Source of the DNA: Quinella sp. 2Q5 | GTDB lineage: Bacteria; Bacillota; Negativicutes; Selenomonadales; Selenomonadaceae | Length of the DNA: 64,000 nt | Assembly: GCA_015206785.1 (NCBI GenBank) | Contig: JADEZQ010000003.1 | Coordinates: 81,591-145,590 of the forward strand | Reading direction: 5' to 3' | Part shown: positions 8,651-17,105 of the stretch, one piece after another | Layout of the letters: each line of letters begins with the position of its first letter | Numbering within the stretch: position 1 is the first letter of the stretch | Notes under the pieces: generated by a model | Databases searched by the model: none | What the model saw: only the letters and a program-made list of their open reading frames with translations | What the model was told of the DNA's origin: nothing | Program-made: the position numbers and the translations under genes

Positions 8651-9682
8651 ATGCCAAGCTTGCAAGACATGTATAACGAACCCAAGCCGATGACTGCGCA
8701 CGAGAAAGCGGCGATACTGTTCATTGCCCTGGGCGGCGACTACGCGGCAAAAGTTTTTGAACACATGGACGAGGAAGAGATCGAGTCTATCACGTTGGAG
8801 ATTGCCAACAACCGCCACGTCAGCCGCGAGAAGAAGACCGCGGTCATCAGCGAATTCTATCAGATGATGATGGCGAACGATTACCTGTCCACCGGCGGCA
8901 TCGAATACGCGCAGACCGTTTTGGAGAAGGCTCTCGGCGCGGAGAAGGCGACAGAGATTCTGCAGAGGCTGACGTCGAGCCTGCAAGTTCGCCCGTTCGA
9001 ATTCCTGCGCAAGACCGACCCGTCGCAGTTGCTCAACTTCCTGCAGAACGAACACCCCCAGACAATCGCGCTGGTTATGGCGTACCTGTCGCCCGACCAA
9101 GCCGGTATCGTCATGAGCGGGCTCTCGGTGGACGCACAGGCAGACGTCGCCAAACGAATCGCGCTGATGGACAGAACTTCGCCCGACGTCATTCGCGAGA
9201 TTGAACGCGTGCTGGAGAAAAAAATTTCGTCGCTGTCCACGCAAGACTTCACCATTGCCGGCGGCGTTCAGGCGGTCGTCGAAGTCCTCAACCGCGTCGA
9301 CCGCGCAACCGAACGCGCTATCATTGAATCGTTGGAAGTCGACAGCCCCGAACTCGCCGAGGAAATCAAACAGCTCATGTTCGTCTTCGAGGATATCGTT
9401 TTGCTCGACGACCGTTCATTGCAACTCGTCCTGCGCGAAGTCGACACCAAGGAGCTGGCTCTGGCTATGAAGGCGACGAGCGACGAGGTTGCCGAGAAAA
9501 TCTACAAGAACATGTCCAAACGCGCCGCCGATATGTTGAAGGAAGAAATCTCTTACATGGGTCCCGTCAAGATCCGCGACGTCGAGGAGGCGCAGACCAA
9601 GGTCGTCAACATAATCCGCACGATGGAGGACAAGGGCTTGATCGTTATCGTGCGCGGGCAAGGAGAGGGTATGCTTGTTTAA
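8651..9682 (+). CDS. fliG: flagellar motor switch protein FliG
   Basis: FliG (343 residues from this start) couples the stator to the rotor and switches direction. EHPQTIALVMAYLSPDQA is the conserved middle-domain signature, and the C-terminal charged helix with LDDRSLQLVLREVD is the torque helix. An in-frame GTG exists at 8,630, but the ATG at 8,651 has GGAGGAGA at the right distance and gives the usual N-terminus. Its stop overlaps the TTG start of fliH by 8 bases. Confidence 0.96.
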   Translation: MPSLQDMYNEPKPMTAHEKAAILFIALGGDYAAKVFEHMDEEEIESITLEIANNRHVSREKKTAVISEFYQMMMANDYLSTGGIEYAQTVLEKALGAEKATEILQRLTSSLQVRPFEFLRKTDPSQLLNFLQNEHPQTIALVMAYLSPDQAGIVMSGLSVDAQADVAKRIALMDRTSPDVIREIERVLEKKISSLSTQDFTIAGGVQAVVEVLNRVDRATERAIIESLEVDSPELAEEIKQLMFVFEDIVLLDDRSLQLVLREVDTKELALAMKATSDEVAEKIYKNMSKRAADMLKEEISYMGPVKIRDVEEAQTKVVNIIRTMEDKGLIVIVRGQGEGMLV

Positions 9683-10610
9683 TAAAACTATCGTGCGCCA
9701 CATGGTCTTCGGCGAACCCGTCATTATCGGACCGAAGCCCAAGCCCGTCGTCGTTGAGCCCGAACCCGAAGCTATTGACGAACCCGAAGTCGAAGTCGTT
9801 GAGCCGGAACCCGAACCCAAAATCGATTTGGAATTGCAACGCAAACTGCTGGACGAAATTTCCGCACGCCTCGCCGACATCGAAGCCAAGACCGCTGACG
9901 CCGAAGCCAAATTCCGTCAGGCGGAAGAGACTTTGCTTGAAGCCGACAAGACCAAAACTCAAGCCGACCGTCTGCAGAAGAAGGCGCACAAGATTCGCGA
10001 GGAGGCTCGTGCTGAAGCCGACAAACTCATCGCCGACACCAAGCGCGAGGCTGAGGAGACTCTCGCCGCCGCCCGCAAGGAAGGCTATGACGACGGCTAC
10101 GCCGAGGGCAGGGAAATCGGCATCAAGGACGGGCGCGAACACATCGAAGACGAACTCGCCGACATCGTCCGCCAAGCCAACGACAAAGCTCAACAGACCA
10201 TTCGCGACGCCAAGGAACAGACGAGCGAATATTTCATTCGCGCCGAAGACGACATCGCTCGCATCGTCAACATCGCCATTGAAAAAGTTCTGCCCAATCT
10301 CTTCCGCGAAATGCCGCAAGCAATCCTGCCCGCCGTTCGCGAAGCCGTTCGTCATGTGCGCGACCAACGCGAGATTAAAGTCCACGTCGAACCTTACAGC
10401 TACGATTTGATTTTGATGGCGCGTTCGGAATTTCAGTCCATGCTCACCGACGGCACCGCGATTATCGAGATTGTTTCCGACGACGCGTTGAAGCCGGGCG
10501 ATTGCATAATCGAGACGCCAAACGGCAACGTCGACGCAAGACTTTCCACGCAACTGGAGCTGATGAAGTCCGCCGTGCAGAGCGTGATGAACGGAGGCAG
10601 CCGTGATTAA
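9675..10610 (+). CDS. fliH: flagellar export ATPase regulator FliH
   Basis: The 311-residue protein binds FliI and docks it at the export gate. After a Pro/Glu-rich N-terminal stretch (about 20-50) a long coiled coil runs from about 50 to 140, with the GxxxG-like pattern YDDGYAEGREIGIKDGRE typical of FliH, and then the C-terminal V-ATPase-E-like domain (about 180-300). The TTG start at 9,675 uses AGGAGAGGG inside fliG. It overlaps fliI by 8 bases. Confidence 0.92.
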   Translation: MFNKTIVRHMVFGEPVIIGPKPKPVVVEPEPEAIDEPEVEVVEPEPEPKIDLELQRKLLDEISARLADIEAKTADAEAKFRQAEETLLEADKTKTQADRLQKKAHKIREEARAEADKLIADTKREAEETLAAARKEGYDDGYAEGREIGIKDGREHIEDELADIVRQANDKAQQTIRDAKEQTSEYFIRAEDDIARIVNIAIEKVLPNLFREMPQAILPAVREAVRHVRDQREIKVHVEPYSYDLILMARSEFQSMLTDGTAIIEIVSDDALKPGDCIIETPNGNVDARLSTQLELMKSAVQSVMNGGSRD

Positions 10611-11928
10611 GAACGATATCAACCTGCAGAAGTATCGCGACGCGCTAAGCGACTGCAACACCGTCAAGCTCACGGGCAAGGTCACGCAGGTTGTCGGGCT
10701 GGTGATGGAGACGCAGGGGCCGACGGTGAGCGTGGGCGAACTTTGCTACGTCACGTCGAAAATTCCGAACGTGCCGCCGATCCCCGCAGAAGTCGTCGGC
10801 TTTCGCGAAGGACGCGCCATGCTCATGCCAATCGGCGAAATGCAAGGCGTCGGTCCAGGTTGCGAGGTCGTTGCCGCGCAGAAGATGTTGCAGGTCAGAG
10901 TCGGTGACGAATTGCTCGGACGCGTGCTCGACGGCTTGGGCAACCCGATGGACGGCAAAGGACCAATCCTGTCGAACCTGAAGTATCCTCTGCAAGCTCC
11001 GCCGCCGCACCCGTTGACAAGACCGCGCATCACGCAAAATCTTTACGTCGGCGTCCGCGCGGTTGATGGGCTCATCACAATGGGCGACGGTCAGCGTATC
11101 GGAATTATGGCGGGCTCAGGCGTCGGCAAGTCAACGCTCCTGTCGATGATTGCTCGCAACACCGAAGCCGACATCAGCGTCATTGCACTCGTCGGCGAAC
11201 GCGGCAGGGAAGTTCGTGACTTCATTGAACGCGACTTGGGCGAGGCGGGTTTGAAGCGTTCGGTCGTCGTCGTGGCAACCAGCGACCAGCCTGCGCTCGT
11301 TCGCATCAAAGGCGCAATGACTGCCACCGCCATTGCCGAATACTTCCGCGACCAAGGCCGCAAGGTTATCCTGATGATGGATTCGGTCACGCGCTTTGCA
11401 ATGGCTCAACGCGAGGTCGGCTTGACTATCGGTGAACCCCCTGCCACCCGCGGTTATACGCCGTCGGTCTTCGCGCTGTTGCCGAAACTTTTGGAACGCG
11501 CGGGAACTTCCGACACCGGATCAATCACGGGGATTTATACCGTGCTCGTGGACGGCGACGACATGAACGAACCCATTGCCGACGCCGTGCGCTCAATTCT
11601 CGACGGGCACATCGTCTTGAGCCGATCAATCGCCGCGCAGAACCATTACCCCGCAATCGACGTGCTCGGCTCCGTCAGCCGCGTCATGGTCGAGGTCGTC
11701 GCGCCCGAACATTTGAAAGCCGCTCAACGTCTGCGTGCATTGATGGCGGTTTATAAGGACGCCGAGGACTTGATTCATATCGGAGCGTACGTCAAAGGCT
11801 CAAGCAAACGCATCGACGAGGCTATCGGCAAAATCGATTCCATCAACGAATTCCTCTGCCAGGACATTTACGAGGTCGACAGCTACGATGTCACCAAGCA
11901 AAAGCTCATGAAGATTGCGGGCAATTGA
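10603..11928 (+). CDS. fliI: flagellum-specific ATPase FliI
   Basis: FliI (441 residues) is the ATPase of the flagellar type III export apparatus, related to F1 beta. Walker A AGSGVGKS is at 170-177 and Walker B VILMMD at 255-260; ERGREVRDFIERDLG is the family signature. The GTG start overlaps fliH. Length is normal. Confidence 0.97.
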   Translation: MIKNDINLQKYRDALSDCNTVKLTGKVTQVVGLVMETQGPTVSVGELCYVTSKIPNVPPIPAEVVGFREGRAMLMPIGEMQGVGPGCEVVAAQKMLQVRVGDELLGRVLDGLGNPMDGKGPILSNLKYPLQAPPPHPLTRPRITQNLYVGVRAVDGLITMGDGQRIGIMAGSGVGKSTLLSMIARNTEADISVIALVGERGREVRDFIERDLGEAGLKRSVVVVATSDQPALVRIKGAMTATAIAEYFRDQGRKVILMMDSVTRFAMAQREVGLTIGEPPATRGYTPSVFALLPKLLERAGTSDTGSITGIYTVLVDGDDMNEPIADAVRSILDGHIVLSRSIAAQNHYPAIDVLGSVSRVMVEVVAPEHLKAAQRLRALMAVYKDAEDLIHIGAYVKGSSKRIDEAIGKIDSINEFLCQDIYEVDSYDVTKQKLMKIAGN

Positions 11929-11929
11929 C

Positions 11930-12379
11930 ATGAAGAAGTTCAAGTTCCAACTGGAAACGCTGCTCAACGTCACTCGCCGCAAGAAAGACGACGCCGAGAT
12001 AAAATTCGCCGAAGCATCGCGCAAGCTGGAAGAGTGCCGCGCGAAGTTGCAGGTCTTGTTGCGGGAGCTAGCCGAAGGTCAGCACGAGTTCGCCGAAAAA
12101 ACTTCCGCGGGCAAAACCATCACCGTCAACGTGATTATGATGTACAACAGCTTCTTCAACTGGAAGCGGCACCAAATCGAAGAGCAACAGCAAATCATTC
12201 TGCGCGCCACGCAAGACAAACAGGTCAAGCTCAAGTTGCTCATGCAGCTGATGACGTACCTGAAGAGTATCGAACAGCTCAAAGAGAAACGCCGCAACGA
12301 GTACAACGCCGAGTTGCTTGCCGAGGAGCAGAAATTGTTGGACGAGATCGGACTGCAACTTTCCATGCGCGGTCAATAA
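11930..12379 (+). CDS. fliJ: flagellar export protein FliJ
   Basis: The 149-residue protein is a single long coiled coil (MKKFKFQLETLLNVTRRKKD), as expected for FliJ, the chaperone-escort and ATPase stalk of the export apparatus. The ATG lies one base after the fliI stop, so it is coupled to it; an upstream in-frame start at 11,915 lies inside fliI and is less likely. It is the last gene of the operon: fliK, flgD and flgE do not follow as they do in Bacillus. Confidence 0.88.
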   Translation: MKKFKFQLETLLNVTRRKKDDAEIKFAEASRKLEECRAKLQVLLRELAEGQHEFAEKTSAGKTITVNVIMMYNSFFNWKRHQIEEQQQIILRATQDKQVKLKLLMQLMTYLKSIEQLKEKRRNEYNAELLAEEQKLLDEIGLQLSMRGQ

Positions 12380-12408
12380 AAAAACTCCCAGCGCGGGAGT
12401 TTTTTTTG
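12378..12408. terminator. bidirectional intrinsic terminator, fliJ / glycosyltransferase
   Basis: AAAACTCCC, a 5-base loop, GGGAGTTTT, then more T. The A- and T-runs on both sides let it stop fliJ (plus) and the glycosyltransferase (minus) transcripts. Confidence 0.9.
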
Positions 12409-13395
12409 TTATCGACGGCGGGCGTTGCGTTCGGTTGGAATGCGTTCGGCGGTGTAAATCATTCGGTCGCCATCAATCTCATCGACGAGGTAAATCGGTC
12501 GGTGTTTGGTCTCGTGGAAAATTTGTCCGAGATATTCGCCGATAATCCCCAACGCCAAAAGCTGTGTGCCGCCCAGGAAGAGCATTACCGTCATCAGCGT
12601 CGGATAGCCCGCCACGGGGTCGCCGTAGAGCAGTGCCCTTGCCAACACGATCAGCATGTAAACCATCGCGCCGCACGAAACCGTTATCCCAAGGAACGTC
12701 ATCATTCGCAGCGGGGCGGTCGTGAAGGACGTCATGCCCTTCATCGCCAGGTTGAACAGCGAAAAAAAATTCCACGTCGTTTGACCGGCGGCGCGAGGCT
12801 GAACTTCAAACGGGATCTCCTTCTTGCGGAAGCCGACCCACGTGAACAGCCCCTTGGTGAAGCGTTGGTTCTCGCGCATCAACTTCAACGCCTCAATGCA
12901 TCTGCGGTCGAGCAAACGGAAGTCGCCGACGTCGCGTTGCATTTCGTAGGACGTGCTGAATTTTTTCATCGCGGCATAGAACAGATTGGCGCACGTGCGT
13001 TTGAGTCGGGTCTCGCCGTGTCGGTCGGTGCGTTTGGCGCAGACGTCGTCGTAACCCGCTCGCCACCACTTGACCATCTCGGCAATGAGCTGCGGCGGGT
13101 GCTGAAGGTCGGCGTCCATTATGATCACGGCGTCGCCCTCGGCAAAGTCAATGCCCGCCATCATAGCGGACTCCTTGCCGAAGTTTCGCGACAGGCTCAA
13201 GTAAGTAACGTCCTCGTGCGCGGCGGACAGGGTTCGCAGTTTCTCAAGCGTGCCGTCGCGGCTGCCGTCGTTGACGAAGATGTAGCGGAACTTGCAGTCG
13301 GGGATTTGGTCGACGCATTCCGTAACAGTGGGATAGAACAAGTCAATGACTTCCTGCTCGTTGTAGCACGGCACGACGATTGTGATGTTGTCCAT
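12409..13395 (-). CDS. family 2 glycosyltransferase, undecaprenyl-phosphate (GtrB/DPM1) type
   Basis: The 328-residue protein has an N-terminal GT-A domain (TIVVPCYNEQEVI, FVNDGSRDGT, and the DXD-like IIMDADLQHPP) followed by two C-terminal transmembrane helices (about 231-253 and 263-287). This plan is that of enzymes that move a sugar onto undecaprenyl phosphate at the inner membrane face, feeding wall, LPS or capsule modification. It lies 12 bases after cdaR, in the operon slot that glmM often fills in other Firmicutes. The sugar cannot be predicted. Confidence 0.9.
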   Translation of the reverse strand: MDNITIVVPCYNEQEVIDLFYPTVTECVDQIPDCKFRYIFVNDGSRDGTLEKLRTLSAAHEDVTYLSLSRNFGKESAMMAGIDFAEGDAVIIMDADLQHPPQLIAEMVKWWRAGYDDVCAKRTDRHGETRLKRTCANLFYAAMKKFSTSYEMQRDVGDFRLLDRRCIEALKLMRENQRFTKGLFTWVGFRKKEIPFEVQPRAAGQTTWNFFSLFNLAMKGMTSFTTAPLRMMTFLGITVSCGAMVYMLIVLARALLYGDPVAGYPTLMTVMLFLGGTQLLALGIIGEYLGQIFHETKHRPIYLVDEIDGDRMIYTAERIPTERNARRR

Positions 13396-13407
13396 GAATT
13401 CACCGCC

Positions 13408-14355
13408 TCAGTTGCCCGACGAATCGCGCATGACCGGCTTCCTCACCACCAACGCCGAAACCGTCACCTGGTCTGTCTTGACTTGCACGCCGTCGGGTAT
13501 GTCTAGCTTGAGCGTGCCCGTGAAGGTGCGTTGACCCGTCTGCACCGTGAACGGCACCGTCTTTAAAGTGATGATGCTGTTGACTACGGACTCCGCGCCG
13601 ACGATTTCAAGCTGCGCGGGCTCGGCGGTGATTTTGGTGAGCTCCCAACCCTCCGCCGCGGAAAGTTCGGGAACGACGGGGACGATGCGTTTCTTCAGAC
13701 CGCTTTGCATTTCCACGGAAACGGTGATGACGCTGGGCACCACCCGCACGCGTTCGACGAGATTGTTCTCCGCGTCCACAGCGTTCATTGATATCTGCGT
13801 CTCGAAGCTGGAAGAAGTTCCCGCCAAACTCAATGAGCCGTAAACTTTGGCGACGCGTTCCACCAGCGATTTGGGGCCGACGACGGTTACGAAGTCCATT
13901 GACTTGCGAATCTCTTTGATTGCCGAATCGGACGAAATCTCCCCCTGCGTCACCAAATCGATTGCCATCTGATATTCGACGAGCGGGTCGATGTTCACCG
14001 TTACGACGGCGGGATCAGTTTCGACTAACTCGAAGCCCTGCGGCATCACGACCTTCGGAATGATTTGATGGGGACCTTCGCCCAAGCCGTCCAGATTTGC
14101 GTAGACGCGGAAGGCGTTGGCGTCGTACTTGACGAAATTTGAACGCGGGGCGCGCGTCTCCACCCTGACCGTGCGCACGTTGCAGACCGTGGCAAAATCT
14201 TGCGGGGTATTCGAAATCGTCAGCGGCACGTCGTACGAGCCTTCGATTGGCGGATCTTGGTCGTCCATGACGAAAATCCACATGATGAACGCCGCAATAA
14301 GCGCGATGATTTTTTTCAGCAGGTTGCGGCGGAAAATGTCCAACAGCCACTTCAT
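13408..14355 (-). CDS. cdaR: CdaA regulator, YbbR-domain protein CdaR
   Basis: The 315-residue protein has one N-terminal transmembrane helix (about 15-32, IIALIAAFIMWIFV) and then several YbbR repeats on the outer side of the membrane (for example VETRAPRSNFVKYD, VTVVGPKSLVERVA, LEIVGAESVVNSI). In Firmicutes this protein binds and tunes the diadenylate cyclase CdaA. The ATG at 14,355 has GGAGGCGAGG upstream and overlaps the cdaA stop by 4 bases. Confidence 0.93.
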   Translation of the reverse strand: MKWLLDIFRRNLLKKIIALIAAFIMWIFVMDDQDPPIEGSYDVPLTISNTPQDFATVCNVRTVRVETRAPRSNFVKYDANAFRVYANLDGLGEGPHQIIPKVVMPQGFELVETDPAVVTVNIDPLVEYQMAIDLVTQGEISSDSAIKEIRKSMDFVTVVGPKSLVERVAKVYGSLSLAGTSSSFETQISMNAVDAENNLVERVRVVPSVITVSVEMQSGLKKRIVPVVPELSAAEGWELTKITAEPAQLEIVGAESVVNSIITLKTVPFTVQTGQRTFTGTLKLDIPDGVQVKTDQVTVSALVVRKPVMRDSSGN

Positions 14356-15197
14356 TTGCCTCGCCTCCACATGGAAAGAATCTTGCTCAAGAAAGTGTTG
14401 TCCTCGGCGGCGAAAGCCGGACGGATTTTTGCGGCAAGCGTCTTCTCGTCGAAGTGGCGGGCAAGGTGACCACCTTCAGCGACGGAAATGGTGCCCGTCT
14501 CTTCGCTGACGACGACGATGAGCGCGTCGCACTGTTCGGATAGCCCGATTGCCGCGCGATGACGCGTGCCCAGCTCCGTGGAAAGTTCGCGGTTCTCCGT
14601 CAATGGCAGGACGCACGCCGCAGAAATTAATCTCTTGCCGCGAATGATAGCCGCGCCGTCGTGAAGAGGCGTGTTGACGATGAAGACGTTGAGCAGGAAT
14701 TCCGAGCTGATTAGCCCGTCTATGTGAATGCCCGTGACGGAGATGTCGTTGAGTTTCATTTCGCGTTCGAGCACCATCAGCGCGCCCGTCTTGGTCTGCG
14801 AAAGTTTTTTGGCGGTCTTGACTATCTCGTCGACGACGTTGTCGGCGGTCTTCTTGTCCAGTAGCGAAACGGAATTACGAATGAACTTGCCTTGCCCGAT
14901 GTGTTCAAGTGCGCGGCGCAGCTCCGGCTGAAAGAGAATCGGCAGGGCAATGAGCAGCCAATTGGAAGCCTTCTGCAGGAGCCAGTTCATCGCGTGCAAG
15001 TCGAGCCAGTCGCAAAGTATCGTCAAGGTCGCGATGACCATGAGCCCTTTGACCAAGGTGATGGCGCGGGTGTCTTGAATCATTTGGTAGGATTTGTAGA
15101 GGATTGCCGCGACGACGATGATGTCGAAAATATCCAGCCACGTTATCGTCGTGACAATATCGCGAACCTTGTCGGTGAATTCAAAATCTAACGGCAC
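14352..15197 (-). CDS. cdaA: diadenylate cyclase CdaA (c-di-AMP synthase)
   Basis: CdaA joins two ATP into cyclic di-AMP, the messenger for potassium, osmolyte and wall control. Three N-terminal transmembrane segments (about 24-40, 48-64, 72-90) precede the DAC domain with DGA at 180-182 and RHR at 212-214, both catalytic. The frame is open far upstream against the neighbouring gene, but there is no ATG before residue 39. The GTG at 15,197 with AAGGGAG 8 bases before it gives the expected 281 residues. Confidence 0.93.
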   Translation of the reverse strand: MPLDFEFTDKVRDIVTTITWLDIFDIIVVAAILYKSYQMIQDTRAITLVKGLMVIATLTILCDWLDLHAMNWLLQKASNWLLIALPILFQPELRRALEHIGQGKFIRNSVSLLDKKTADNVVDEIVKTAKKLSQTKTGALMVLEREMKLNDISVTGIHIDGLISSEFLLNVFIVNTPLHDGAAIIRGKRLISAACVLPLTENRELSTELGTRHRAAIGLSEQCDALIVVVSEETGTISVAEGGHLARHFDEKTLAAKIRPAFAAEDNTFLSKILSMWRRGK

Positions 15198-15231
15198 GAG
15201 CGTCACTCCCTTGGCGAAAAGTTCTGGCAAC

Positions 15232-15260
15232 ACTGTACCACAAAAATTTTTCAGATTCAA
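15232..15260 (-). promoter_or_regulatory. sigma-A promoter of cdaA-cdaR-glycosyltransferase
   Basis: Minus strand TTGAAT (15,255-15,260), N17, TACAGT (15,232-15,237). The spacer carries an A5T5 tract, and TGTGG lies just before the -10. Confidence 0.7.
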
Positions 15261-15286
15261 TCTTGCGCGTCCGGCGGAACTTTCGG

Positions 15287-15314
15287 TTGCAGAAAAAATT
15301 TTCAACGCTATAAT
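15287..15314 (+). promoter_or_regulatory. sigma-A promoter of the dsbA-like gene
   Basis: TTGCAG (15,287-15,292), N16 with an A6T4 tract, TATAAT (15,309-15,314), about 30 bases before the start codon. Confidence 0.75.
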
Positions 15315-15344
15315 GACGTTCAACAATCCGAGGAGGTTTTTGCC

Positions 15345-16016
15345 ATGACAGTTGAGGTTTGGTCGGACTATGCCTGTCCGTTCTGCTACATTGGCGAGAA
15401 ACGATTGGAACGTGCGCTTGCCGAGGTCGGCGAAAAAATTTCCGTGGCGTTCAAAAGTTTTGAGCTTGACCCCGCCGCGCCAAAGGTTGTCACGTCTTCC
15501 ACGACGGAACGTTTCGCCGTGAAGTACGGGCTGACTTTGGCGGACGCCGCCGAGCGCATTGAGCAGATATCGCGCATGGGTCGCGCCGAGGGCATTGACT
15601 TCCGTTATGCCGAGACGAAATACACAAACACCTTCGACGCGCTGCGCCTGACGAAATTTGCACAGGCTCACGGTCACGACGAGATCGTCACGAAATTTTT
15701 CGACGCCTATTTCACGCGGAACCTGGAGCTGAGTGATCACGCTGTGCTGAAAAAAATTTCCGCCGAATGTGATTTGGATGCGAGCGAGGTCGATGAGATT
15801 CTGCGCGGCGACCGCTACGCCGAGGACGTTCGCGCTGACGAGATGCAGGCGGCGTACATGGGCATTAACGCTGTGCCCTACTTCGTCGTCGGCAGGCACG
15901 GTCTTTCGGGCGCACAACCCGTCGAAGTTCTCAAGCGGGCGATAACCGACGCGCTGACCGAGGACGTCGGCGGCATGGCGTGCGGCGTGGACGGTTGCAA
16001 CTTCGAGGGGTGGTGA
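15345..16016 (+). CDS. DsbA-family thiol oxidoreductase, FrnE-like
   Basis: The 223-residue protein has the thioredoxin-fold active site CPFC (C11, C14) within VWSDYACPFCYIGEKRLE, the FrnE/2-hydroxychromene-carboxylate-isomerase-like subgroup of DsbA. There is no signal peptide, so it acts in the cytoplasm. GINAVPYFVV carries the cis-proline loop. A second cysteine pair (CGVDGC) sits near the C-terminus, which could form a second redox pair. GAGGAGG lies 10 bases upstream. It is followed by an MBL-fold gene 4 bases later. Confidence 0.9.
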   Translation: MTVEVWSDYACPFCYIGEKRLERALAEVGEKISVAFKSFELDPAAPKVVTSSTTERFAVKYGLTLADAAERIEQISRMGRAEGIDFRYAETKYTNTFDALRLTKFAQAHGHDEIVTKFFDAYFTRNLELSDHAVLKKISAECDLDASEVDEILRGDRYAEDVRADEMQAAYMGINAVPYFVVGRHGLSGAQPVEVLKRAITDALTEDVGGMACGVDGCNFEGW

Positions 16017-16020
16017 CGAA

Positions 16021-16650
16021 ATGATTTTGCTCACGGAAGTTTTCGGTGTCTTCGCGACCAACGCTTACTTCTACGTCGACGACGAGACCAATTGCGGATT
16101 TCTGATTGACCCCGGCGCACAGGCTGACGAGCTCATCAAAATCATTGACGAGCACGGCTGGACGATTGAAAAAATTTTGCTCACGCACGGGCACTTCGAT
16201 CACATCGGCGCGGTGCCTGAATTGCAATCGCGGCTGAACGTCGAAGTCTGCATGCAAAGCAACGGGCGCGTTTATGTTCAAGACCCCGCGTGGAATTTGT
16301 CGGCGTATTTCGGCGCGGACATGACCCTTGACGACGTGACCTACGTTGACGACTTGAGCACGATAACTTTGGCGGCGAACCCGTCCTTCGGCGTGAAGAT
16401 GATTCCGTTGCCCGGTCACACGTCAGACGGCGCAGTCTATTACAGCGCGGCGGATTCGGTTGCCTTCGTCGGCGATTCAATCTTCCTCAACAGCTACGGG
16501 CGCACGGATTTTCCTGGCGGCGACGAATTTGCTTTGCTGACGAACTTGCGGACGCGCGTGCTGACTCTGCCGGACGACACCGCCCTTTTGAGCGGACACA
16601 CACCGCCGACCACCGTCGCTCGCGAAAAATCCCGCCCGTGGTTTGGTTGA
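16021..16650 (+). CDS. MBL-fold hydrolase, glyoxalase II-like
   Basis: The 209-residue cytoplasmic protein shows the zinc motif THGHFDHIG (about 56-64), IPLPGHTSDGAVYY and FVGDSIF, followed by GRTDFPGG, the pattern of hydroxyacylglutathione-hydrolase-like proteins (YcbL type). It probably hydrolyses a thioester. It starts 4 bases after the DsbA-like gene, so the pair is one transcript and may share a thiol-stress role (inference). Confidence 0.88.
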   Translation: MILLTEVFGVFATNAYFYVDDETNCGFLIDPGAQADELIKIIDEHGWTIEKILLTHGHFDHIGAVPELQSRLNVEVCMQSNGRVYVQDPAWNLSAYFGADMTLDDVTYVDDLSTITLAANPSFGVKMIPLPGHTSDGAVYYSAADSVAFVGDSIFLNSYGRTDFPGGDEFALLTNLRTRVLTLPDDTALLSGHTPPTTVAREKSRPWFG

Positions 16651-16741
16651 CGGCAAAAAAAATCTCCCGTCAATGAGACCGGAGCCGCTGATTCCTCAGC
16701 CAAAGAAATGTATGAGCAATGCCTCCCCGTGCGGGGAAAAC

Positions 16742-16777
16742 TTTTCGCCGAAATTAAACGTTTGACTGCGGCGAAAA
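16742..16777. repeat. inverted repeat and partial duplication in the gene-free stretch
   Basis: TTTTCGCCG (16,742-16,750) pairs exactly with CGGCGAAAA (16,769-16,777). The block CGCCGAAATTAAA-CG-CCGACTGCG recurs in altered form at about 16,800-16,827, where it forms the second terminator behind the cobalamin riboswitch. The rest of 16,651-16,800 holds no convincing gene. Confidence 0.6.
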
Positions 16778-16804
16778 CCGAATGCAACGTCACGTTGCTC
16801 GCCG

Positions 16805-16836
16805 AAATTAAAAACGCCCGACTGCGCGGACGGGCA
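16805..16836 (-). terminator. second terminator behind the cobalamin riboswitch
   Basis: Minus strand GCCCG (16,831-16,835), 10-base loop, CGGGC (16,816-16,820), then GTTTTTAATTT. Confidence 0.65.
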
Positions 16837-16841
16837 TAACG

Positions 16842-16863
16842 AAAAAAATCCGAACACGTCGGA
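16842..16863 (-). terminator. probable expression-platform terminator of the cobalamin riboswitch
   Basis: Minus strand TCCGA, loop, TCGGA, then seven T. It lies about 65 bases after the aptamer's closing stem, a normal distance for a riboswitch that works by transcription termination. Confidence 0.75.
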
Positions 16864-16927
16864 CTCGGCGAACGCAAAGATTCGCAAATCCCCTTCCCGT
16901 CACTCGCAGGTCAAACGGTGATTGTCA

Positions 16928-17076
16928 ATCGAGCAGTTCTCCCGACTCCGGATCAAAGCTCGTCTGCGCCTTCCCAAGTTTCCTCAGTGACATAATTGCA
17001 GATTCGCTCCCCGCTACGGTGGCGTGACCGCGTCGGCTTTCGACCGACTTCCCTATTGAGGCTTGCGCCACTCGAT
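16928..17076 (-). promoter_or_regulatory. cobalamin (B12) riboswitch without an evident target gene
   Basis: Reading the minus strand gives the full series of conserved cobalamin-aptamer blocks in order: AATAGGGAAGTCGGT, CGGTCACGCCACCGTA, CGGGGAGC, ATGTCACTG (variant of GCCACTG), GGGAAGGCGCAGAC, and the B12 box GGAGTCGGGAGAACTGC at about 16,934-16,950. The closing P1 stem is ATCGAG (17,071-17,076) with CTCGAT (16,928-16,933). It binds adenosyl- or methylcobalamin and normally represses B12 transport or synthesis, or B12-independent isozymes. Here two terminators follow, and then only the 3' ends of plus-strand genes. A 63-codon open frame (16,696-16,887, TTG start) runs through both terminators and is not convincing. 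Confidence 0.93.
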
Positions 17077-17105
17077 CCAATCGCTGTGAAGTTTTCAACG
17101 GAGGT

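Noticed and set aside
15198..16061. Upstream extension of the cdaA frame by 288 codons
   Set aside because: It runs antisense through the DsbA-like gene and through the cdaA promoter; GTG 15,197 has a proper ribosome site and gives the family length.
16696..16887. 63-codon minus-strand frame behind the cobalamin riboswitch
   Set aside because: TTG start only two bases after the GGGG of the possible ribosome site, and the frame runs through two terminators; composition is not protein-like.
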